Assembly: GCA_949152475.1 (NCBI GenBank)
Contig: OX424563.1
Location: forward strand, 37,396,120-37,460,119
Source: Terebella lapidaria
Lineage: Eukaryota; Annelida; Polychaeta; Terebellida; Terebellidae
Direction: 5' to 3'
DNA length: 64,000 nt
Below, in pieces: positions 11,311 through 22,963 of this stretch. Both the position numbers and the translations under genes were made by a program. The notes beneath the pieces are model-generated. The model saw nothing but the letters and a program-made list of their open reading frames with translations. It did not search any database and was not told where the DNA came from. Within the stretch, counting starts at the first letter, position 1. Each line of letters starts with the position of its first letter.

Positions 11311-12580
11311 CATGGTGGCTAGGCGTTACGCGTTATTCAGGGAGTGCCGTGTAAAATCGCGAGTATTACGCGTTATTCGTGAGGAAATTGCACAGGAAAC
11401 GACATAGGTCCCCATTTCAAATGAGGTGAGTTCGTGAAAAAGTTAATTTACTTCCTGAAATTCTGTATCCACGGAACATCCCAATGAGCAAACATCACGT
11501 ATGATACTATGAATTACTTGCATACATCGTTATATCTACGAAAATGGACACACAGTTGGTGACATCACCCGCATGCTTGCGACTTGTTTGTGAAATATCA
11601 TCGGCTGTCAATTGAAACCAACAAAGTGCATGTTGGTAAATCATAGAATGCTCGCAGAAATCTTTCTTTATTGTTACATCATGCAACTAGTTGTTTTAAT
11701 CGAGTATTTTATGAAATGAGAAGCTTTTTATGGTTTACGTGTATCAGCCTGAGGGCGGAAATCTACACACGCGTTACAGCATGAGGAAACATGTGAGTGT
11801 TGTCGGGGATGGTCGAGGTGGCAATGCATACACAAATATTTTTAAGTATGATTTAAGGCTGTACATGTTCCAATGATGATACTTCTCACTTATCGTTATC
11901 CTCCATATGTTCTTCCCAATCTTCATAAATCTGAAATTGACAACACTAAGAGCGTTTCGTGTCTTTTACACAAAAGCTCACCAAGCGAAAACAATATCCC
12001 TTGAACTTGAATTTATCCCATCAATTGAGCAGTAAAAACTGGAGAAAAATTCGCATTAAAAAAGAAATATCCCAACCTCAACAAAATATTTACTCATGCA
12101 CATACGCGTAATGCCCTCACACAAATCGCGTGAAGTATAGCAAATAAACAATTGACACATTCAACCTAGATTAGTGGTGCTTGCGACCATTGTGAAACAT
12201 TTTCAAGACAGGCACACGTGAAGCCCATAATATCAATATTATAGAACTCTCATTCTTTTCACAATAATGCCGATATATAACATTTTTCAACCCCAAAACC
12301 GAGGAGAGCGGCTGTCGAAGCAAAGTTGACAGATATTGTGCAGCCGAAGGTATCGCTACACTGGCTCATTTATTTAATTTAAACTCTCAACAACAAACAT
12401 GAATAATATTCCGTGCAAAACCAAATCCGACATTTCAAAACGGTAAAATTAGAGAAATTGTATGTATTTCCTGCTAGAAGTTAACCAGAGGCTGCCATTT
12501 CCTCATGAATAACGCGTAGGCCTAATACTCATGATTTTACGCGGCACTCCCCGAATAACGCGTAACGCCTAGCCACCGTG
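11311..12580. mobile_element. Non-autonomous DNA transposon with ~80-bp TIRs
   Basis: The left end (from 11311, CATGGTGGCTAGGCGTTACG) and the right end (to 12580; inward CACGGTGGCTAGGCGTTACG) pair over about 80 bp at close to 90% identity. Inside the TIRs the phrase ACGCGTTATTC occurs twice per arm. The 1.1-kb interior is AT-rich with no transposase. I see no convincing target duplication, so the superfamily is unknown. Confidence 0.85.
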
Positions 12581-12825
12581 AAAATGGACGTTCGCTTCGT
12601 TTTCGCCTTCGCGGATTACAAGTCTATAAGCCCTAATTATCGCCCAGACACCACATTTCGGAGATTAAATTCAACAAAATAAATTGATTGAGTACTTCGA
12701 AAACGTGAAAAGGAGAACTCACCGTTAATTTTCTCTTCATTAAATATCTTTTGGCGGAGTAAAAAACGGCTGGTAGATCGGTACAACATGAAAGTTTTGT
12801 CGAAGTCGGCTGTGCAGACACTATT

Positions 12826-15227
12826 CACTGTAGGAACCCTACCACCGTGACGCGACGTTACGGTAGTCCAAATGATGGCGGAAGGGTATAGCTTCGAAAA
12901 GTTTTTTCACGATAAACTAGCTATTAGGCAGGTTTCGCACATAGCACCTACACGAGGCGAATTGTCTAGATATACTTTATAGTGTGGGTGAATAATTAAA
13001 CTGTGAATCTGATTGATTTGCGAGAAAAAACGGTTCGAAATATGCGACGATTACTACCGTAACGTTAGCGGCCCACTACCGTAACGCCAATTTCCAGATT
13101 TCAAGTACTACCGTAACGCTTGCTTATATATAAAAAAAATATCATGATGTAAAACTTTGATTTTGATCATATTTTATGATTTTCGTTATCGATAAATAGT
13201 ACAAATATTGTTGTAGATCGATGATCATGATCGGGACAATTTTTGGGAGTTTGTCATGCATATGTAGCCTATGTGGAAAATACATCAGGATACATTCATT
13301 ATTAATATCGAAACGAAAATTAATCTAGAACAAACTCGTGAGATTCCGGCGTTTTGTCACAAATAATGTACATCATATTCAATATCATATTGTTCTGGTG
13401 AACAGAAACGATCATTACAAGAATTGCAAGTGGGATTTTATTATCTATCACCAGGCATGCCTGATCACCACCACAGGGAGCATGGTGCAATATTTGGAAC
13501 AACTGTCGGTCACACAATGCAAAAGTCTATACTACATTATTCTTTTAAGCTATGAGTCCCATTAAACAATCTACTTCATTTGAAAATATCATGTTCAAAA
13601 TTTGAACATATCATTTGAAAATATCATGTTCAAAATTTGAACATATCATTTGAAAATATCATGTTCAAAAATTATTTCGGAACTAGACTGGTCCGTTCAT
13701 CACAGTAGTAATACAACTCTAAAGCGAATGACAGAAGTGGCCATGATGACCGACTAAACGCCGAAGTTGGATATCCGGCACCAAAACAGATCCCGACTAG
13801 GAACGTAGTAGTTTGTATTCCTCCAAAAACAACTTTTTTAAAGTAATGACACACAAAATCATAGAAAAACCATCCCAAACCACTTTTTCGAGCAAATGCA
13901 TTTCATAAAACCCAGAGAAATATAAATAATATGTGTGTCATTATGTTTTAAAGGTTCATTTAGTTTCATCATTGGCGTATTCATGAGCGACAACCAAATC
14001 AGCGTTAATGATTTTGATTAGCATGCGGCATATTCACTCAGGACACCTATTCCTTTTGACACCTAAATGGTTCCGATACTCAATGCAATAGTTATTTACT
14101 TTCGTTTCCTCGATTAGTTGTCACTACCTGCGTTTCTGTCGCGATCCATTGCATCGTTCGGGCCTATTTGCCCGACAAAACGTCGGTGTCGCCCGACTAC
14201 TGGCGTAATTTCCCGACTAAACGCCGAATCGTAGGACCACCGTGTGACAGAAATTCAATAATTGTTACAGAATTCTTATGATGAATTTTTGGGGACGGTG
14301 TATACTAGTAAACGTTTTAAGAGCAAACCTTTGCGGTTCTTCCGTGGATACATTGCGGTTGGAACAGTGGCGACCTTATTTTCAAGTTCACCTCAAAGTT
14401 GGAGTTTATCTTATACCGTACGTTTCAAAGTTTGACTGACACCAAACGGAGCATGGTGCATAAATAAGGATTCACTCTTTCATAGCATGCAATATCTTTT
14501 GATATTTTACAGATATCGATAAAAAATCAATGTCAAAAACGAGACCTTATCTGATGCATATCACTGTGCGAATCTATATTCATAATTGATGCCAATCAAA
14601 TCATTGTTTCAAACTTACTCTCTACATAGACGAGTGTATTATGCTGCGCAACGGTCAGCGTTTGCATACGTGTGAATTATACGGCTCGGAATACACAAAC
14701 GACAACAATATGGCATGTATAAACATTGCTTACTCGGTATTGCTTGCTCACTTTCTGTTCTTTCGACAACCCATGTAACATGTTCAGTTATAGACATATG
14801 ATTTGTAAAAAATAATAAACAATTGTACCTCGAAATCAATTTCGTATATAAAAGCTCCTTATATTCGAAATTCTTATCTGAAACGATGCAAAAGAAATAT
14901 TACGAAATACCTTAGTGTGAGACCAAGATTAACGTTACGGTAGTACATGCTTGGCGTTACGGTAGTACCCCGCGTCTACTGATCTGACGTTACCGTAGTA
15001 ATCGCTTGATTTTCATTTTCGATTTTCTGACTAATTAAGAGCAATGTTCCCACAAAACAATACGCCAATAGATGCGAAACTTCAAGAGGCATCAAAGCAC
15101 AACATTGGAGAAGAGTGACATGTGTCCTATTAACGACAATCTCAAAAAAACCAATCGAACCACTCGCCTGCTTTCATCGTGCCGTACTACCGTAACGCCG
15201 CGTTACGGTAGTAGGGTTCATACAGTG
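12826..15227. mobile_element. CACTG-ended non-autonomous DNA transposon, 5-bp flanking repeat
   Basis: Both ends read inward CACTGTANGAACCCTACYAC, with TIRs of about 43 bp (12826-12868 and 15185-15227). Flanks are CTATT on both sides (12821-12825, 15228-15232). The phrase ACTACCGTAACG recurs subterminally at both ends (near 13053, 13077, 13109 and, inverted, near 14934, 14953, 14988). No transposase is present. CACTG ends plus subterminal repeats recall EnSpm/CACTA (usual duplication 2-3 bp). A CAC start with a 5-bp duplication recalls Transib/ProtoRAG. I cannot decide between them. Confidence 0.85.
13578..13673 (+). repeat. 35-bp tandem repeat, ~2.7 copies
   Basis: A 35-bp unit containing TTCAAAATTTGAAC, itself dyad-symmetric, repeats almost perfectly inside the CACTG-ended element. 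No gene. May form a cruciform. Confidence 0.9.
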
Positions 15228-15383
15228 CTATTGACAATCCATCGCCAGCCAGGAGCTTTTGCGCCGGCAGGGTGGCAGCATCAGGGAGCATTTAGTTTCA
15301 CACTCCTCTAACATACTTCGCGACATACTTCATGACATACTTCGTGACATACTTCAAGACTTCCAAATACGAACTTTCAAACA

Positions 15384-15802
15384 TGAACTTTCAAACACGA
15401 ACTTTGGAAATACAAAAGATAGATTTGTGAATGCGGAATTAGCAATAGGTAAATGACAAAACCTGAATTATATACATGCAAGGTGTTGAAATACGGAAGA
15501 AGAAAACAAGTTATATAAAGTTTTCTTTGTATTTTACTGAATTGAACAATGAAATATAAATTTTATTTTCCTTTCTTCACACATATGGGTTGTTCATTTT
15601 TGAAATGTTTAAACATTAAAGTTTAAATGATAAAGTTTCAAACAGAGAATGTGCCTATTGTTGTATGTGTTTTCTACAATCTGAAGTTTACGTGTCTTTA
15701 ATTGATAGTTTAGCATTCTATAATCTCAAGGTAAAATTGAATATAGCAAAATATAACATGTCATTAATTTTGGCCCCAATTCTGCTCCATATTTCTAGGC
15801 GT
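15384..15802 (+). repeat. Dispersed repeat R, copy 2
   Basis: Inverted counterpart of 4337-4756 (see that entry for landmarks). It ends about 25 bp before element B. Just upstream (15314-15390) is a short array of ACATACTTCGTG-like and CGAACTTTCAAACA-like units. Non-coding, class unknown. Confidence 0.75.
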
Positions 15803-15826
15803 TATATTCTTGCTGGAAAACATTAT

Positions 15827-17151
15827 TGTAACGGTTTTGGGGTGTTCCCAAAAGTTTCCCCTAGGTAATTCTAGCAGTATTTTGTGATATTACGGTTAAA
15901 TAACAGTTTATTGAAATGTATGTGTTTAAAGGTTCATTCGGTTCCGTATTGGTGATATTTAGAAGGTTTTCCATCTCGGAACTTAGTATATTTTTGATGT
16001 TGGTAAAGCCGGAGACGGAGACGGAGACGGAGACGGAACCGGAGACGGAACCGGACAATGGAGTACAAAAACGTAATGATGTTATTTCCGGAAGGTCACG
16101 TGATCAGCCTCATTTTCGGTTTAAAAGGTGACGTAGCAGCCGCTGATTGGTTCTAGAGTGTTTTTGGAAATCCGGAAAAATTTAGTGTTTTCGCGGGTTA
16201 TGACGTCACAATGGTCGGTCACGTGACCCTGGGTCTGAGGTCTATAAAAGCCCCCGCTTCACAGCGGACGGCGGAGTTGGTGTCCTGACGTCGACCTGTG
16301 CAGACCCCTTCTCCCATAGCAGAGTACTCCCTTGCTCCGGCTTAGGTCATACCAGATGATAGCAGTTATGTCTTCCGACTGTACACTTAGAAAATAAACA
16401 TGAAAACTTCAACCGAGTTGTTTTTCCGTGTTTGTTAGGGAACTGGAATTTATGATAAAGTTAGTTCACCGGAAAAGAAAGTAATACGGAGAAAAGGGAG
16501 ATAAGTCCACAGTCGGTTAAGACAAAGTTGTAACGACGTCTTAGGGTGATCAAAGAACCCAGATCACCAAGGAAGGAGACGGAGACGGAGGTGGAATTCA
16601 ACGGAGCAACTACGGAGGTGGTACCGGACGAAACAGTTGCAGAGACGGGAACGACGAAACAGTTGCAGAGGCGGTACCGGACGACGGAGTAGCAGAGGCA
16701 GTACCTGACGGAGCGGTTGCGGTAACCGGAAGTGAGAACACTTCCGAGATTCTCCATTTCAGGTGCAGTCGCAGGTTGCGGTGAGGCGGAGCCAACCGGA
16801 GCAGTTTGCAGTGAGGCGGAACCTGGCAGAGCGGTTGCAGTATTCGGAAACGGCAACGTTCCCGGATTCTCTATTCCAGGTGCAGTCGCAGTTGCAGTAA
16901 GGCGGAAAACGACGGAGCTGTTGCAGTAAAGCGGTATCCCGACGGAGCAGTTGCAGTACCCGGAGACGGAAACGCCTCCGGATTCTTACTTTACAGGTGC
17001 AGTTGCAGATTGGCAGTCAGACAACGGTTAAGAGGTCCATTCCAGACCACGCTACCAACCTTCAGAGACTTCTAGCCGGAGTGCAACCTTACAGCAGTAG
17101 CAGTTTCCCGGAATTTTACCGTTACAGCTCCGGTTAAATAACAACTCACCC
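15827..17151 (+). repeat. 5' LTR of element B
   Basis: Begins TGTAACGG and matches the 3' LTR (24644-26011) nearly base for base. U3 has a GGAGAC hexamer array (about 16012-16053), then the CCAAT/CRE/E-box/TATA block at 16144-16250. A poly(A) signal AATAAA lies at 16393-16398, which makes R about 120 bp long. The long region after R is rich in GCRGTTGCRG phrases. Confidence 0.92.
16144..16250 (+). promoter_or_regulatory. LTR promoter block of element B
   Basis: In order: TGATTGG (inverted CCAAT box, 16144-16150), CRE TGACGTCA (16201-16208), E-box TCACGTGA (16219-16226), TATAAAAG (16243-16250). The 16-bp gap between E-box and TATA and the spacing to the AATAAA signal fit a polymerase II LTR promoter. 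The same modules recur in front of ORF3 of this element. Confidence 0.8.
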
Positions 17152-17623
17152 ACCAGCCGTGTCGGACACGGAGCAGCCGGTAGGAGCAGTAGGAGCTGAG
17201 CCGTTGCAGATGCCGGTTGCGGAAAAGGAAGCAGTTCGTCCTGCCGAGCGAAAGCTGTTGCAGCCGGAAATGTAGAAAGCAGTTGCAGAAGAGCCCCCTC
17301 GGATTCCTCAAGGAGTACAGCCTGCAGAGCACTTAGCAGAGGCGGAAATTAAATTCCCGGACCAGGCTGGCGATCGGGAACCGGATGCGGAACCGGAAGG
17401 CGGTGAAAATTTAGTCGACAACCTGACCAGATTATTGGCGACCCAAATGGAGGTGTTTCAACAGCACCTGGCAGTGACCGGAAAGCAACAGGCAGAAGCA
17501 GTACAACAACCAGCACCAAGGGCAGGAGTAGCCAGATTAATGACATACGACGGAACTGATCCGTGGCCGGAGTATGAGGCTCACCTCCTTGAATAAGCAC
17601 CAAGGGCAGGAGTAGCCAGATTA

Positions 17624-18127
17624 ATGACATACGACGGAACTGATCCGTGGCCGGAGTATGAGGCTCACCTCCTTGAATATGCTCGGTACTACCGTTGGAC
17701 GGAAGAGGAAAAGGCGCTGAACTTATGTGTCAGTTTGAGGGGTAACGCCCGCAGCATACTACTGGATCTGTCCGCGGAGCAGAGACGCAGCTTTGATATG
17801 GTTGTGGCGGCATTAAAACAGCAGTTTTGTCCGGGGGAGAAAACATTTGTTTTCCAGGCGGAATTGCAGACACGAAAATTGCAGCCGGAGGAGGAGCTGT
17901 CCGAGCTGGCCAGAGACATACGGAGCAAGACCCGGCTAGCTTACTCAAAAGCGGACCCAGCAACAACAGAAGTGCTCATGAAGATGCATTTCTGCAACAG
18001 TCTTACTAGCCGAGATATGCGGTTGTCGGTATTGAAAAGCCATCCGGAAACGTTGTCGCAGGCTCTGGCTTTCGCTACCGAGTATGAGAGCATCATGAAA
18101 ACCGACAACAGTAGACCAGCGGAGTGA
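17624..18127 (+). CDS. gag: Gag capsid part of element B
   Basis: A 167-residue frame starting MTYDGTDPWPEYEAHLLEYA is the Ty3-type capsid seen in element A (residues ~95-262 there), with only a handful of differences. Conserved phrases are LRGNARSILLDL, PGEKTFVFQAELQ and LLRSLTSRDMRLSVL-like helices. It is preceded by an acidic matrix-like region from about 17260. Role: particle assembly. As a fossil part it is identified with confidence. The upstream gag boundary is not certain. Confidence 0.85.
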   Translation: MTYDGTDPWPEYEAHLLEYARYYRWTEEEKALNLCVSLRGNARSILLDLSAEQRRSFDMVVAALKQQFCPGEKTFVFQAELQTRKLQPEEELSELARDIRSKTRLAYSKADPATTEVLMKMHFCNSLTSRDMRLSVLKSHPETLSQALAFATEYESIMKTDNSRPAE

Positions 18128-18172
18128 CACCGGACGAGACAGCTGAACACGGAGCCAGAGTGGAGCCAGCAG

Positions 18173-18463
18173 GTGAACGAATTGCGGAAGCAAGCCGAGC
18201 AGACTCAGCAGCAGTTGGCGGATCTGATGACTCAGGTCAAGGAAGCAGTTAGTAGGCAGCAGCAGCAGCGCAGTTCCCGAGCGGATTTAGAATGCTTTAC
18301 CTGTGGCTGGAAAGGGCATTTTGCCCGAGACTGCAGGCAGCCGAAGCAGCAGCAGCAACGGCGTCAACCACAACAGCAGCAGTCGCCGCGACAACAGCAG
18401 CAGCCGCAGCAGCAGCAACAACAGCAGCAGCCACGACAGCAGCAGCAGCAGCCGGAAAACTAG
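18173..18463 (+). CDS. gag: Nucleocapsid of element B
   Basis: Ninety-six residues: a Gln-rich helical stretch, one CCHC knuckle (CFTCGWKGHFARDC, about 18294-18335), then a Gln/Pro/Arg tail encoded by CAG runs. It corresponds to 1347-1640 of element A. RNA binding and packaging is the family role. Confidence 0.85.
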   Translation: MNELRKQAEQTQQQLADLMTQVKEAVSRQQQQRSSRADLECFTCGWKGHFARDCRQPKQQQQRRQPQQQQSPRQQQQPQQQQQQQQPRQQQQQPEN

Positions 18464-18479
18464 AGCGGGTCGCGGAAAA

Positions 18480-19341
18480 GGGGAATTCCGGGACCCGGAA
18501 GAGAGGACACCCCCATAACCGGCAGGTGGTTCACGGACCCAGTCCCAGGGGCGAGGTGGGCATGTGTGTGACAGCCAGAGTATGCGGAGAACCAGTAATG
18601 CTGATAATCGACACCGGCAGCACTGTCACAATGCTCAACCTACAAACCTGGGAACGGATCCGGAAACCCAGAATGAAGCTGAAGCGTTCGCCGATTCGTC
18701 TCTCAATGGTTGACGGAAGTAACATACGGACGCATGGCTGGAAAGAACTCCCACTCAACATCGCAGGAGTAGCTGAAACCGTGACGTTCGAGATAGCAGA
18801 CTGTGAAGACGAAGGAATACTGGGAATGGATTTCATCCGTTCCCGGATATCCGGCATAAATTTTGACCGGATGACCATGCAGATGGGCAGCCAGGAGGTT
18901 TTCCTCACCATGTTCGAGCAGACCAGAGAGCCATTTCCGATCAACGCTGTAGCAGATTACCAAATTCCGCCAGAAACGGAACAGCTGATAATAGGACAAG
19001 CAGAGAGTGTCCGTGAAGCAGAAGGAGTAATAGAAATGCCACAGGAGCCTACAGAGAAAAGACCATGGCTGATCGGGAGAACCCTATCCCGGATAAAGCA
19101 AGGAACAGTCCCAGTTCGAGTGATCAATGTGATGGCGGAGCCGGTAATCATCAAGAAAGGAGCGCAGTTGGCGACGATGACCACCTTAGCAGCCGGTTGC
19201 AGTGTTGTTCCGTTGGTGGAGCGGAGCAGGAAGGTGCAGATTTCTCTGGAATCGGAGGCCGGGCGGAATTGGAGCGGGTACGAGAAGCTGCGGCAGCTAG
19301 CAGAGCAGACCCCGGTGGCCTTTACCAGTTCAAAGTCATGA
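18480..19341 (+). CDS. pol: Aspartic protease region of element B
   Basis: The frame holds the retropepsin signature [13 protein letters not shown] (about 18601-18640), with a second conserved block GILGMDFIR (near 18810) that matches the flap/ILG part of retropepsins. A linker to the reverse transcriptase follows, with an Arg/Glu-rich segment. It would process the gag-pol polyprotein. The upstream part of the same open frame overlaps nucleocapsid in another frame and is not counted here. Confidence 0.85.
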
Positions 19342-20978
19342 GTTTCGGCTTGTGCAATGCTCCGGGTACATTCGGCCGGTTGATGGAGAAGGTGTTAGGC
19401 GGACTGTCCTGGAAGACCTGCCTCATACATCTGGACGACATCATAGTCTAAAGCAAGACCCTGGAGGATCACATCCGTGATCTTCAGGAGGTTTTCGACA
19501 AGCTGAGAGAGGCAGACCTAAAAGTCAAACCGTCAAAATGCAAGTTCTTCCAGCCGGAGGTGTCTTTCCTAGGTCACATTGTCGGAAGAGACGGTATCCG
19601 TACTGACCCGGCAAAAACGGAGGCAGTACGGAAGTGGCGGACACCCACCAACCTGACGGAGCTGCGCAGTTTCCTGGGGCTATGCTCCTATTACCGGAAG
19701 TTCTTGCCAAAGTTTTCGGAGATTGCAGCGCCGCTGAATCGCTTGACAGAAAAAGGGGTGCAGTTCCAGAGGCAGATGGAGCAAAAGCAGGCATTAGCGG
19801 AGCTGAAGAACCGCCTAGTATCGGCACCGATACTCGGTTACCCAAGGGAGCAAGGCCGATATATCCTGGACACGGACGCCAGTGACACCGGGTTGGGAGC
19901 AGTGCTGTCACAGAAGCAGGGCAACCAGGAGCAGGTGATAACCTACTTGAGCCGCAGCCTAACCAAAGAAGAACGGAGATACTGTGTCACCCGGAAGGAG
20001 CTCCTGGCGGTTGTGTTTGCGGTACAGAAGAATAAGCAGTACTTGCTGGGACGACACTTCCTTCTTCGCACGGATCATGGCAGTCTTACCTGGCTGATGA
20101 ATTTCAAGGAGCCACAGGGGCAGGTCGCCCGGTGGATTGAGCTCCTGAGTGAGTTCCATTTCGACATCGAACATCGTCTGGGGCGAATCCATAATAACGC
20201 GGATGCATTGTCCAGATCCCCGTGCAGCCAATGCGGAAAAATTGACTGGAAGCAGGCCAAGATAGACGCCTGGAACTACGGAGAAAGGATCCGGCAGACA
20301 GGGAGTGAAGAAACTCCTCAGCCCAAGCCAAGAAAGGGGGGACGCCGGAAGCGGTCACGGAGATCGGGCGGAGAAGCAGAACTGGCAGGGGAGTCTACAG
20401 TAAATAAAGAATTCCGTGCGGTTGCGGTGACGGAGAAAGCAGTGTCCCGGAAGCCGGTTGCGGTTGCGGTGACGGAAAAGGCAGTGTCCCGGAAGCCGGT
20501 TGCGGTTGCGGTGACGGAAAAGGCAGTGTCCCAGAAGCCGGTTGCGGTTGCGGTGACGGAGAAAGCAGTCCCAAGGAAGGCGGTTGCACTAGCGGAGAAA
20601 GCAGTGTCCCGGAAGCCGGTTGCGGTTGCGGTGACGGAGAAGGCAGTTCCAGGAAAAGCTGATGCGGTTGCAGAAAAGACAGATGCAGAGAAAGCTGTTT
20701 CTCGGAGGCCGGTTGCAGTATGGAAGGATGCGGAAAATGTGGTTGCAGAGCAGATTAGGCTGGCGGAAAATGCGGACCAGGAAACTGTGCTGGGGCAGAA
20801 ATATCGACCAGATGATTTGCGGAGAATGCGGCAAGCAGAACCTTGGTACCCACTGGTGACGACGCTGATCGACGGGAGCAGTACAGCTGGCAGTGCAGAC
20901 TTTTCCAGCATGAGCAGCGAGGAGAAAGTGCTGTACAGGATGTGGAAGACCTTGCTGAAAGTCGACGGAGTAGTCTAG
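19323..20978 (+). pseudogene. pol: Reverse transcriptase and RNase H region of element B
   Basis: Readable reverse transcriptase parts are [14 protein letters not shown], the catalytic-box segment [10 protein letters not shown], and the thumb/connection FLGHIVGRDGIRTDP, LTELRSFLGLCSYYRKFLPKF. RNase H follows with YILDTDASDTGLGAVLSQ, RKELLAVVFAV and FLLRTDHGSLTWLMNF (about 19860-20110), then IHNNADALSRSPC. After RNase H comes an unusual repetitive spacer (20410-20690). The family function is copying element RNA into DNA. As a whole the region looks broken. Confidence 0.88.
20410..20690 (+). repeat. 42-bp coding repeat (14-residue unit) between RNase H and integrase
   Basis: About six tandem units of 42 bp encode VAVAVTEKAVSRKP-like peptides. 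Each unit carries GGTTGCGGTTGCGGTGACGG. The GGTTGCGG/GCRGTTGCRG phrase is the same one that is frequent in the LTR of this element (about 16630-17020 and 25440-25810). A low-complexity spacer here is not part of the standard Ty3 pol plan. Confidence 0.85.
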
Positions 20979-20999
20979 CGGAAATGGAAAACGGGAAAC

Positions 21000-21912
21000 G
21001 GGGAACCGGTACATCTTAGTAATCGGTGATTACTTCACCAAGTGGGTAGAGGCCTACCTGATGCCGAATCAGGAAGCGGTGACGGTTGCGGACATATTCG
21101 TCAACCAGTTTGCAGCGCGGTACGGCATCCCGATGGAGATCCACACCGACCAAGGCAGAAATTTCGAGTCCGACTTGCTGAGAAATGTTTGCAGAATCCT
21201 GGGGATTCACAAGACACGGGAAAACGCTTTCCGACCTCAGTCGGACGGTTTCATTGAGGGATTCAACCGGACGCTGCAGCAGATCCTGAGCCTGTACGTA
21301 AGCGAGCGGCAGACCAACTGGGATCAGCTAGTTCCGTTGGCGATGGCAGCTTACCGGAGTACTACGCAGGAGACAACCGGGCAGAGTCCCAATTTGCTGA
21401 TGCTGGGCAGAGAAGTCAATACTCCGGTAGAGTTACTGATTGGCAGGCCTCCGGGCGAATCGACAGCAGAAGTAACAGAGTATGGCAGTCAGCTCTGGGA
21501 GCGACTAGAAGCAGTATACAAGGCAGTTCGAGCGAAATCTGGCAGAGAGATGGAACGGCAGAAGAAGCTGTATGACCGGAGGAAGGTCGACAATCAGTTC
21601 CAGCCAGGAGACCGAGTGTGGATGGCAGTCAAAACACGGAAGAAGGGCAAGGCACCCAAGTTGCAGAGGAAGTGGAGCGGTCCAAAGCTAGTGTTGAGCA
21701 GATTTACCAACGTGACCTACGAGATTGCAGAGAGTGAAACTCGGCAGAAGGTGGTTCACTTCGATTTGCTGAAACCGTATAATGGTGTCAAGCATCCGAG
21801 ATGGATGAAGCGGAGAATGGCGGATTCCTGGAGGCAGTCGGAGCCGCCGAAACAGAGTAACGTTCCAGAGGCGGAACAGTCGGTCTCTGAGTCAGATACT
21901 GACTCGGAGTAA
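21000..21912 (+). pseudogene. pol: Integrase of element B (core and C-terminal part)
   Basis: Opens with the strand of the catalytic core RYILVIGDYFTKWVEAYL, then MEIHTDQGRNFESDL (second catalytic Asp) and the Glu region RPQSDGFIEGFNRTLQQ: a DDE integrase core. The C-terminal part has WSGPKLVLSRFTNVTYEI, a GPY/F-like module, then an acidic tail ending SESDTDSE. It would insert the DNA copy. No N-terminal HHCC zinc domain is readable in this copy. ORF3 and its promoters follow downstream. Confidence 0.87.
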
Positions 21913-22661
21913 AGCCGCAGAGGACGAAGAAATATGGGAAGACGGGGTGAGCTGTAGAGCAGGAGAAGGAGATAGCTGAGACCCTGGTAAAACGTTGAGT
22001 TCTGGCAGAGAGCGACCGCAAGAAGTTGGAACAGTGAGCAAGTGCTGGTTCCGGAAACAGGGCGGAGAAAGGAAGCAGAGCGGAACGCGGTGCAGAGACC
22101 GGATAGAGACATCCTAGAGGTTCTGACTGGGTTGAGCGCATAGTCAACCAGTCCAGGGTAGCGGCCAGGGGTCCAGAAGAACCTGGGTTAGCGGTCTAAT
22201 ATCTCCAGAGAAGCAGCTACACGTCTTCCATATTAGGAGAATTAAGATGGAAAAGTTTTCCGGCTGCAGACATCCAACCGGAGTTTCCACTTGGCAGAGA
22301 CAGTAAACCGGCTGCAGATCGACAGAAGCGGTGAAACATCATTCCAGATAGGAAGGGCCCTCCTTCTGGACAAGAATGTATGCAGTTTCCAGTGTCGACA
22401 AGCAGTAATACCAGTGAGCAGTTGTGCAGCAGGCGGAGCTGTGCAGACGGCGAAAACGCCCAACAGGCAGTCTAGATGTACGTGTGGCAGGCAGATTCAA
22501 CTGGCTGAGACTCTATTCAATCCTCCTGATGGCAGAGATACTTCAAACTTGCAGATACTTCGCTCGGAGAAGCAGTTGAAAGGGAGCCGGAAAAACCCGG
22601 AGAAGCCGGTTGAACCGGAGACGGACACCTCTCGGTTAATGGTTGAGTTTTTGCATAATTG

Positions 22662-22730
22662 TGACGTCACTCCTGAGGCAGCCAATCAGCGTGGAACTTT
22701 TCAAGTCACGTGAGCAGAAAGGGTATAAAA
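22662..22730 (+). promoter_or_regulatory. Internal promoter 1 of element B
   Basis: In 69 bp: CRE TGACGTCA (22662-22669), CCAAT box GCCAATCA (22681-22688), E-box TCACGTGA (22706-22713) and TATAAAA (22724-22730). The same four modules make up the LTR promoter at 16144-16250. It lies after integrase and upstream of the zinc-finger ORF, so I infer a separate transcript for that ORF. No transcript data are available. Confidence 0.65.
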
Positions 22731-22963
22731 GGGCCTTGAAATTGGGCTCTGACAATAGTTGGAGAGCAGACCTCGAGCTGTGCACATCGATGTAGCGGTC
22801 GACAGAGGCGGATGGCAGTTTGGCTGAGATGGTAGAAGCGGTGGCAGTTAGCAGCAACAACAACACGAAAAAAAAAAAAAATTATTTATCCAAGAAGACG
22901 GAAATCTCCGGAAGCAGACCTTGTGGAAGGTCACCACCAGGGGGAGTTGCAGTTTGCTGAGCA

